Notes under the pieces: model-generated
What the model was told of the DNA's origin: nothing
Database searches by the model: none
The model's input: only the letters and a program-made list of their open reading frames with translations
Assembly: GCA_019509895.1 (NCBI GenBank)
Contig: JAEKLK010000205.1
Span: 1-12,181, forward strand
DNA from: Betaproteobacteria bacterium
GTDB taxonomy: Bacteria; Pseudomonadota; Gammaproteobacteria; Burkholderiales; SG8-39
Reading direction: 5' to 3'
Length of the DNA stretch: 12,181 bases
In this document: positions 5,258-11,048 of the stretch, piece after piece
How positions within the stretch are numbered: position 1 is the first letter of the stretch
Layout of the letters: each line of letters starts with the position of its first letter
Position numbers and translations under genes: made by a program

Positions 5258-7006
5258 ATGGACCGGGCCTCCCATCCCCAATTGAAAGGCGCTGCGCTGG
5301 AGAAGGCGCCGACCGGCATTGCCGGGCTGGATGAAATCACAGGGGGTGGCCTGCCGCGCGGCCGCCCCACGCTCATCTGTGGCAGCGCCGGCTGCGGCAA
5401 GACGCTTTTCGGCATGGAATTCCTGGTGCGCGGCGCCACGGAGTTCGGCGAGCCGGGCGTCTTCATCGCCTTCGAGGAGACCGCGCACGAACTTGGCCAG
5501 AACGTGCGCTCGCTCGGCTTCGATCTCGAAAAGCTGATCGCGAAGAACAAGATCGCGGTCGATTACGTGCACATCGAGCGAAGCGAGATCGCCGAGACTG
5601 GGGACTTCGACCTCGAAGGCCTGTTTGTGCGCCTCAACATGGCGATCGACGCCGTCGGCGCGAAACGCGTGGTGCTCGACACCATTGAGACGCTTTTCGG
5701 CGGCTTCAGCAACACGCTCATCCTGCGCTCGGAGCTGAAGCGGCTGTTTCGCTGGCTGAAGGACAAAGGCGTGACGGCGATCATTACCGGAGAACGCGGC
5801 GACGGCAGGCTTACCCGCCAGGGCATCGAAGAGTACGTGTCCGACTGCGTGATTCTGCTCGATCACCGCGTGACCGAGCAGCTCTCGACGCGCCGGCTCC
5901 GCGTGGTGAAGTATCGCGGTACCACGCACGGCACGAATGAGTATCCGTTCCTGATCGACGAAAACGGCATTTCGGTATTGCCGGTCACCTCGCTCGCCCT
6001 CAATCATCCGGCGAGCGCAGAGCGCATACCTTCCGGTGTGTCGGGGCTCGACGCGATGCTGGGCGGCGACGGTTTCTACCGCGGCTCCTCGATCCTGATC
6101 TCCGGCACCGCGGGTACCGGCAAGACCAGCCTTGCGGCCCATTTCGCACATGCCACCTGTGCGCGCGGCGAGCGCTGCCTGTATCTAGCCTTTGAAGAAT
6201 CTCCCGCGCAGCTCGCGCGCAATATGCGCTCGATCGGCGTCGACATCGAGCCGTGGTTGAAAAAAGGCTTGCTGCGGATCGAAGCGTCGCGTCCGAGCCT
6301 TCACGGCCTGGAGATGCACCTCGCCCGCGTGCACAAGCAGGTTGCCGAGTTCGACCCGAAGGTGGTGATCGTCGACCCGATCAGCAACCTCGTCACGGCG
6401 GGCAGCGAGCTCGATACGCAGGCCATGCTGCTGCGCTTGATCGATTTTCTGAAAGGCCACGGCATCACCGCGATGTTCGTCAACCTTACGTCCGGCGGTG
6501 GTTCCTGGGAGAAGACAGACATCGGTGTGTCCTCGCTCATCGACACATGGATCTTGTTGCGCGACATCGAGCTTGGTGGCGAGAGAAACCGCGGGCTCTA
6601 CGTCCTGAAGTCGCGCGGCATGAAGCATTCGAACCAGATTCGGGAGTTCCTGATCACATCGAAGGGCATTCAGCTGGAGGAGGTGTACATCGGCCCGGAA
6701 GGCGTGCTCACCGGCTCGATGCGCGCGGCGCAGGAGGCACGTGAGAAGGCCGCCGACATTGAGCGGCGCCAGCATGCGGAGCGCAAGCAACGCGAGCTCA
6801 CGATGCGCCGTGCCGCTCTCGAGGCTCAAATCAAGGCGCTGCAGGCCGAATTTGCCGCGGCCGAGGACGAAGCGAAGGTCTCTCTCGCTGAGAGCGCGGC
6901 GCGCGAGCAAACGATCGAGAGCGAGCGTGAGCGGGCCGCCGAGCGTCGCGCCAGCACGGCGAGGACGACGGCGCCACGCCAAACGACAAAAGGGAAGCCC
7001 AAATGA
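5258..7006 (+). CDS. kaiC: KaiC-family double-domain ATPase with coiled-coil tail
   Basis: A RecA/KaiC-type ATPase of 582 aa with two tandem KaiC domains. The first has Walker A GSAGCGKT (42-49), the catalytic Glu pair AFEET (73-74) and the closing segment KYRGTTHGTNEYPF. The second has Walker A GTAGTGKT (283-290), AFEES (313-314) and KSRGMKHSNQIREFLIT. The region aligned with the cyanobacterial phosphosites S431/T432 reads TDIGVSSLIDT, so both positions are Ser (425-426). After about residue 488 there is a highly charged, Ala/Glu/Arg-rich extension likely to form a coiled coil, ending in a basic Thr/Lys tail that cyanobacterial KaiC lacks. ATG 5258 is preferred over the in-frame GTG at 5231, which abuts the -10 box. 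Its stop overlaps the kaiB start (ATGA). Without kaiA it is more likely an hourglass or stress-signalling ATPase than a full circadian clock. Confidence 0.92.
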   Translation: MDRASHPQLKGAALEKAPTGIAGLDEITGGGLPRGRPTLICGSAGCGKTLFGMEFLVRGATEFGEPGVFIAFEETAHELGQNVRSLGFDLEKLIAKNKIAVDYVHIERSEIAETGDFDLEGLFVRLNMAIDAVGAKRVVLDTIETLFGGFSNTLILRSELKRLFRWLKDKGVTAIITGERGDGRLTRQGIEEYVSDCVILLDHRVTEQLSTRRLRVVKYRGTTHGTNEYPFLIDENGISVLPVTSLALNHPASAERIPSGVSGLDAMLGGDGFYRGSSILISGTAGTGKTSLAAHFAHATCARGERCLYLAFEESPAQLARNMRSIGVDIEPWLKKGLLRIEASRPSLHGLEMHLARVHKQVAEFDPKVVIVDPISNLVTAGSELDTQAMLLRLIDFLKGHGITAMFVNLTSGGGSWEKTDIGVSSLIDTWILLRDIELGGERNRGLYVLKSRGMKHSNQIREFLITSKGIQLEEVYIGPEGVLTGSMRAAQEAREKAADIERRQHAERKQRELTMRRAALEAQIKALQAEFAAAEDEAKVSLAESAAREQTIESERERAAERRASTARTTAPRQTTKGKPK

Positions 7007-7344
7007 GCAGCAAGACGGCCAAGAGCAGTAAGGCCGATAAAGGGGACCCCGAGGAAATGTGGGATCTGCGCCTTTACACCGCAGGCCAGACGCCCAAGTC
7101 AATGGCCGCCATCAAGAACCTGAAGCGCATTTGCGAGCAGCATCTGCCCGGCCGGTACAACATCGAAGTGATCGATCTGATGGCCAATCCGCGGCTGGCG
7201 AAGGATGACCAGATCGTGGCCATCCCCACGCTCGTGCGAAAGCTGCCCGATCCACTGCGCAGGATCGTCGGCGATCTCTCGGACGAAGCTCGCACGCTGG
7301 TAGGCCTGCAGCTCCGCCGCCACCAGGAATCGGAGTCCGCGTGA
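7003..7344 (+). CDS. kaiB: KaiB-family protein
   Basis: A 113-aa KaiB. After a polar 18-residue leader comes the thioredoxin-like fold: LRLYTAGQTPKSMAAIKNLKR (22-42), YNIEVIDLMANPRLAKDDQI (52-71), AIPTLVRKLPDPLRRIVGDLSDEARTLVGL (73-102). The conserved prolines and the GDLS segment match KaiB, which binds the KaiC first domain after switching fold. The positions of cyanobacterial GLDLLY read GLQLRR here, so the Asp and Tyr that affect fold switching are Gln and Arg. The start ATG overlaps the kaiC stop (ATGA) and has AAGGGAAG upstream, so translation is coupled to kaiC. It ends in a GTGA overlap with the sensor gene. Expected role: KaiC partner that gates access of downstream signalling proteins. 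Confidence 0.93.
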   Translation: MSSKTAKSSKADKGDPEEMWDLRLYTAGQTPKSMAAIKNLKRICEQHLPGRYNIEVIDLMANPRLAKDDQIVAIPTLVRKLPDPLRRIVGDLSDEARTLVGLQLRRHQESESA

Positions 7345-8474
7345 ACGCTACCGCCCCCGACCTCGAGCGCGAAATCCGGGCGCTGCGCGAGCGCCTCGAA
7401 GAGGCGGAGGACATGCGGCGCGCCATCTCGTACGGCGAAGTGGACGGTTTCGTTGTCGGTCCGAGCGAAGAGGACAAGAAAGTGCTGCTGCTCGCCGGCG
7501 CCTACTCGCGCTACCGGCAGCTCATCGATGAGATGGAGCACGGTACCGTGACCGTCGACACGTCCGGCGCAATCCTGTTCGCCAACCAGCGTTTCGCCAA
7601 GATAGTCGGTGCAGGGCTCGGCGAGTTGCATCGGGCCGCGCTCACCGATTACCTGCACGCCGATGATCGCGCTGCCGTCGCCGCGCTGCTCACTACGCCG
7701 CCCGACGATCAGGAAGGGATCATCGTGCGCGTCATGCGAGCGACAGGCACGCGCCTACGCGCACGCCTGTCACTCGCATCGACCTGGGACTCGTACGCGA
7801 CGCTGGTGCTTGCCGACCTATCCGGGGAAGACCTGGCCGAGGAGGCGCAGCAGACGGTCGAGGCGATCCGGCACGGCGAGGTCGACGCCTTCGTCATGGG
7901 CGACATGGTCGTTACGCTGACCAGCGCGCGCGATCCGTACCACATGCTCGCCGATCGCATTCACCAGGGTGCGTTGACGGTCTCAGCGCAAGGCAGGATC
8001 GTCTACGCCAATTCGCGCTTTTCGCGCATGCTCTGCATCGCCCCGGAACGCATCGTCGGCACGGCTCTCGAAAGCCACGCCATTTCCACTGACCGCGCAG
8101 CGCTCTCGGCCGTGCTCTCACCGAACGCTGGCAATGGCTCGCAGGCCGAAGTGCGGCTACGTCGCGCCGACGGTGAATCGATCCACGTACTCGTATCGGT
8201 GGCGCCGCTCGCCGACGGGCAGCGCATGTGCCTCGTGACCGACCTGACCGACCTAAAGCGCCATCGGGCCTCGGACGAGCGCACGCGCAAGTTCCTGGGC
8301 ATTCTGGCGCACGAGTTCCGCGACCGACTGAACACTATGCAGGCGTCGATCGACGCGCTGAAAAGCCGCACGCTCGATCCGGACTGCATAACGGCCGTGG
8401 AATCGATTGCCCAGCAAAGCCAGAAAATGCGTCAGGTCGTCGACGACCTTCGCAACATCAACCCGCTCGACTAA
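7341..8474 (+). CDS. PAS-PAS-DHp sensor protein lacking a HATPase domain
   Basis: A 377-aa cytosolic protein with no membrane segments. It starts with a short coiled coil (about 8-26). A motif RAISYGEVDGFVVG (27-40) is repeated as EAIRHGEVDAFVMG (174-187), each followed by a PAS-like domain (about 56-160 and 200-303, both with the TV...G.I.(F/Y)AN.RF core). The C terminus is a dimerisation/phosphotransfer segment: KFLGILAHEFRDRLNTM with the expected His324, then a second helix ending at NINPLD and the TAA stop. The H-box differs from the usual HELRNPL in having D-R for N-P. No N, G1, F or G2 boxes follow, so the catalytic ATPase domain is absent. The GTG start (GTGA overlap with kaiB) has GGAG five bases upstream. 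It probably reads Kai state by protein contact or is phosphorylated in trans. Confidence 0.85.
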   Translation: MNATAPDLEREIRALRERLEEAEDMRRAISYGEVDGFVVGPSEEDKKVLLLAGAYSRYRQLIDEMEHGTVTVDTSGAILFANQRFAKIVGAGLGELHRAALTDYLHADDRAAVAALLTTPPDDQEGIIVRVMRATGTRLRARLSLASTWDSYATLVLADLSGEDLAEEAQQTVEAIRHGEVDAFVMGDMVVTLTSARDPYHMLADRIHQGALTVSAQGRIVYANSRFSRMLCIAPERIVGTALESHAISTDRAALSAVLSPNAGNGSQAEVRLRRADGESIHVLVSVAPLADGQRMCLVTDLTDLKRHRASDERTRKFLGILAHEFRDRLNTMQASIDALKSRTLDPDCITAVESIAQQSQKMRQVVDDLRNINPLD

Positions 8475-8476
8475 CC

Positions 8477-8887
8477 CTAGCTCGCGAGGCCGCTTGCGGC
8501 CGCGGCGTGGCCGAGCACGCTGCAGTCGTGGCTGTAGTTGATGGCGCCGTCCCCCAGATCGAGGAACGCCATGCCGCCGAGCGCCTTGACCGCGACGTCG
8601 ATGTTCTTCATGGCGGCCTCGCTCAAGTTCAACTGCTCAGCGTGCACGCAAACTACCGGGACCTCGCGATACGCCGGCAAACTGCGCACATACTGGAGGA
8701 GCTCCAGCATGCGCGATTCGTCGAACTCGAGCTCGATCACCACCAGCTGGAAGCCGTCATGGCGCAAGGCGCTGATCGCCTCGTGCATCGTACGCACGAA
8801 CGTGAGCTGATGACCCGGCAAACAGTCCCGGATCTTCTCGTCTAACCCGGGCACGCTACCGACCAGAACCTTCGATGACGTAAGCAC
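8477..8887 (-). CDS. Receiver-like protein without phospho-acceptor Asp
   Basis: A protein of about 136 aa with the beta-alpha pattern of a CheY-type receiver: SKVLVGSV (strand 1), AISALRHDGFQLVVIELEFDE (helix 2 to strand 3), LELLQYVRSLPAYREVPVVCVHA (helix 3 to strand 4) and a final GGMAFLDLG. The phosphorylation set is missing. The acidic pair after strand 1 is GSV, the acceptor Asp is Glu52, the Thr/Ser after strand 4 is His82, and the Lys after strand 5 is replaced by Leu. It is therefore a pseudo-receiver, perhaps a constitutive or protein-binding module. The start is uncertain: GTG 8887 fits domain length and has AGAGGG nearby, while TTG 8923 would give 148 aa and a TTGA overlap with the ABC gene. 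Its stop is 2 bp from the sensor gene's stop. Confidence 0.75.
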   Translation of the reverse strand: MLTSSKVLVGSVPGLDEKIRDCLPGHQLTFVRTMHEAISALRHDGFQLVVIELEFDESRMLELLQYVRSLPAYREVPVVCVHAEQLNLSEAAMKNIDVAVKALGGMAFLDLGDGAINYSHDCSVLGHAAAASGLAS

Positions 8888-8919
8888 AGCCCTCTGGGGG
8901 AGCAAATAGCATGCCGGCC

Positions 8920-9570
8920 TCAAGGCAGGGGCTCAAGTCCTTGGGCGCTCAGGCGATAGCGGCGGTCGCACGCGGCGGCGGCCTGAGTGGAGTGGGTAGC
9001 AAGGATGGCCGCGGCCCCGCGCTCTTTCGTCTGCGTGCGAAAAAGGCCCAGCACCTGGCGCGCATTTTCCGGATCGAGGTTGCCGGTCGGCTCATCAGCG
9101 AGCACGAGCCGCGGCTCGCCGACCAGCGCCCGCGCGATCGCCACGCGCTGCAGCTCGCCGCCCGAGAGCTCACGCGGCGCGCTCGCCTCGCGGCCGGCGA
9201 GGCCCACGGCCGCGATCATGGCGCGCACCTTCGCCGGGTCGCTCGCGCCGCGCAGGAGGAGCGCCAGCCCCACGTTCTGCTCGACCGTTAGCTGCGGCAG
9301 CACATGGAAGGCCTGGAAGACGAAGCCGTAATGCTCGCGGCGCAGCCGCGTCAGCGCGTCGTCGTCCAGGCGCGTGAGCTCGTGGCTGCCGAAGAAGATC
9401 TGGCCCTCATCGACCGGCTCGAGGCCGGCGATGGCGTTGAGGAGCGTCGACTTGCCGATGCCCGACTCGCCGATCACGGCGACGTACTCGCCCGCGGCGA
9501 GCTCGAGCGACACCCGGTTCAGCACGGTTCGAGCGCCGTAGCGCTTGCCGACAGCGACGAGCCTGAGCAC
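8920..9570 (-). CDS. ABC transporter ATP-binding protein, LolD/MacB/YbbA type
   Basis: A 216-aa single nucleotide-binding domain. Walker A is GESGIGKST (34-42), the Q-loop is YGFVFQ (Q86) followed by AFHVLPQLTVEQNV, the signature is LSGGE (135-139) followed by QRVAIARALVGEP, Walker B is LVLADEPTGNLD, and the H-loop is ATHS (H193). HVLPQLTVEQN and ADEPTGNLDPENA are typical of the LolD/MacB/YbbA group, which works with FtsX-like permeases in lipoprotein, peptide or drug export and cell-envelope tasks. No such permease is next to it here; downstream on the same strand is the pseudo-receiver. The start is a GTG at 9570, 17 bp from the divergent ligase start, with no Shine-Dalgarno. The substrate is unknown. 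Confidence 0.9.
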   Translation of the reverse strand: MLRLVAVGKRYGARTVLNRVSLELAAGEYVAVIGESGIGKSTLLNAIAGLEPVDEGQIFFGSHELTRLDDDALTRLRREHYGFVFQAFHVLPQLTVEQNVGLALLLRGASDPAKVRAMIAAVGLAGREASAPRELSGGELQRVAIARALVGEPRLVLADEPTGNLDPENARQVLGLFRTQTKERGAAAILATHSTQAAAACDRRYRLSAQGLEPLP

Positions 9571-9573
9571 TCG

Positions 9574-9583
9574 TAGAATCGTA
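9574..9583. promoter_or_regulatory. Overlapping divergent -10-like boxes
   Basis: In the 17-bp gap between two divergent genes, TAGAAT (9574-9579) reads towards the ligase ATG at 9588, ending 8 bp before it. TACGAT (9583-9578, minus strand) reads towards the ABC gene GTG at 9570, ending 7 bp before it. The two boxes share two bases. The core is the short direct repeat CGTAG-AAT-CGTAG. Neither gene has a Shine-Dalgarno, so both may be leaderless, with their -35 regions inside the opposite gene. The minus-strand box is only a 4 of 6 match. Confidence 0.35.
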
Positions 9584-9587
9584 GCCC

Positions 9588-11048
9588 ATGTTCATCCACG
9601 AGCACGGGCTGTGGACCGACGAGCAGCGCTCGCGTGCGCGCGAGCTGCGCCAGCGCCTGGAGCGCGAGCCGCTCGAGCTCGTGCGGCTGGCGTGGGCCGA
9701 TCCGCACGGCGCCTCGCGCGCCAAGGCGCTCTCGCTCCCCGTGTTCTTCGACGCGCTCGAGCGCGGCTACAACATCAACGTCGCCACCACGACGCTCGAC
9801 TCGGCGGGGGCGCGCGTCTTCAAGTCCTTCACCCCCGGTGGCGGCATGGACCTGCCGGAGATGACCGGCTCACCCAACCTGGTCGTCGTTCCCGATCCTT
9901 CGACCTTCCGCGTGCTGCCGTGGGCGCCCGGCGTCGGCTGGGTGCTGTGCGACGAATACTTCCGCAACGGCACGCCGTTTCATTTCTCGCCGCGCCATCT
10001 GCTCCGGCGCCAGCTCGCGCGCCTGGCGCCGCGCAAGATGGACCTGCTCATTGGCCTTGAAGTCGAGTGGTACCTCGCCCGAGTAGCCGAAGATGAGTTG
10101 AGCGACGAGCACGTCGGCATCCCAGGCGTGCGTGGCCGGGCCCTGCGCACGCGGCCGATCGAGCCCGGCTACTCCTACCACTCCGAGACCAACATGGATC
10201 TCATGCAGCCGGTGCTCTCGGAGCTGGCGCGCGCCTACCACGCGCTCGGGCTGCCGCTGCGCTCACTCGAGAACGAATGGGGCCCGGGCCAGGTGGAATG
10301 CACCTTCTCGGCGCAGCGCGCGCTGCGCGCGGCCGACGACTTCCTGCTCTTTCGCACCGCGACGCGCCAGGTATGCCGGCGGCTCGGCTGCCTTGCGACC
10401 TTCATGGCGCGGCCGGCGCTCAAGGGTTACTACGCGAGCGGCTGGCACCTGCACCAGTCGCTGATCGACGGCGACGGCCGCAACCTGCTCGCCGGGCCGG
10501 AGCTCCTTTCCCCGCTGGGGCAGTCGTACCTCGCGGGCCTGCTCGAGCATGCCGTGCCGAGTACCGTCTTCGCCACGCCGACCGTCAATGGCTACCGGCG
10601 CTACAAGCCCAATTCGCTCGCCCCGGACCGCGCCGGCTGGGGCTTCGATCACCGCGGCGCCATGGTGCGCGTGCTCGGCGGGCGCGGCGACCAGGCGACG
10701 CGACTGGAAAACCGCCTCGGCGAGCCCGCCGCGAATCCCTACCTCTACATCGCCTCGCAGATCATCGCCGGGCTGGACGGCATTGAGCGCTCGCTGAAAC
10801 CGCCGCCGCGCGACGACGACCCCTACAGCGCCGAGCGGCCGCCGCTGCCGGCGAGCCTCGGCCGCGCACTCGATGCGCTCGAGGCCAGCCCGCTCTTCCG
10901 CCGCCAGCTCGGCGAGGTGTTCGTCGCCTACTACGCCAAAATCAAGCGCAACGAGCTCACGCGCTATCTGCGCTGGCTCGACGAAACGGGCACTTCGGAC
11001 GCCGAGCCCACGCAATGGGAACAGGATGAGTACTTCGATTTTTTTTGA
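9588..11048 (+). CDS. Glutamine-synthetase-family ligase (gamma-glutamyl-amine type)
   Basis: A 486-aa GS-fold ligase. The N-terminal beta-grasp holds LVRLAWADPHGASRAKAL and PGGGMDLPEM. The catalytic domain shows GLEVEWYL (E158, E160), SETNMDLMQP, ENEWGPGQVECTF (E228, E237, metal/ammonium-site region), SGWHLHQSL (H287/H289, ATP/metal), NGYRRYKPNSLAPDRAGWG (Arg/phosphate region) and RLENRLGEPAANPYLYIA. The set looks catalytically intact. Divergence from GlnA, and the absence of the GlnA adenylylation-loop context, point to ligation of glutamate to an amine other than ammonia. Overlap with a benzoate-dioxygenase-like gene parallels gamma-glutamylanilide synthase of aniline degradation, but the substrate is inferred from context. 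There is no Shine-Dalgarno; a TAGAAT box lies 8 bp upstream. The C terminus WEQDEYFDFF is encoded across an eight-T run overlapping the next gene. Confidence 0.85.
   Translation: MFIHEHGLWTDEQRSRARELRQRLEREPLELVRLAWADPHGASRAKALSLPVFFDALERGYNINVATTTLDSAGARVFKSFTPGGGMDLPEMTGSPNLVVVPDPSTFRVLPWAPGVGWVLCDEYFRNGTPFHFSPRHLLRRQLARLAPRKMDLLIGLEVEWYLARVAEDELSDEHVGIPGVRGRALRTRPIEPGYSYHSETNMDLMQPVLSELARAYHALGLPLRSLENEWGPGQVECTFSAQRALRAADDFLLFRTATRQVCRRLGCLATFMARPALKGYYASGWHLHQSLIDGDGRNLLAGPELLSPLGQSYLAGLLEHAVPSTVFATPTVNGYRRYKPNSLAPDRAGWGFDHRGAMVRVLGGRGDQATRLENRLGEPAANPYLYIASQIIAGLDGIERSLKPPPRDDDPYSAERPPLPASLGRALDALEASPLFRRQLGEVFVAYYAKIKRNELTRYLRWLDETGTSDAEPTQWEQDEYFDFF

Noticed and set aside
8487..8500. 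GGCCG-CTTG-CGGCC hairpin near the sensor/receiver convergence as a terminator
   Set aside because: It lies inside the receiver coding region and has no T tract on either side.
8911..9291. Plus-strand open frame across the ABC gene
   Set aside because: It is antisense to a complete ABC ATPase with all motifs and has no features of its own.
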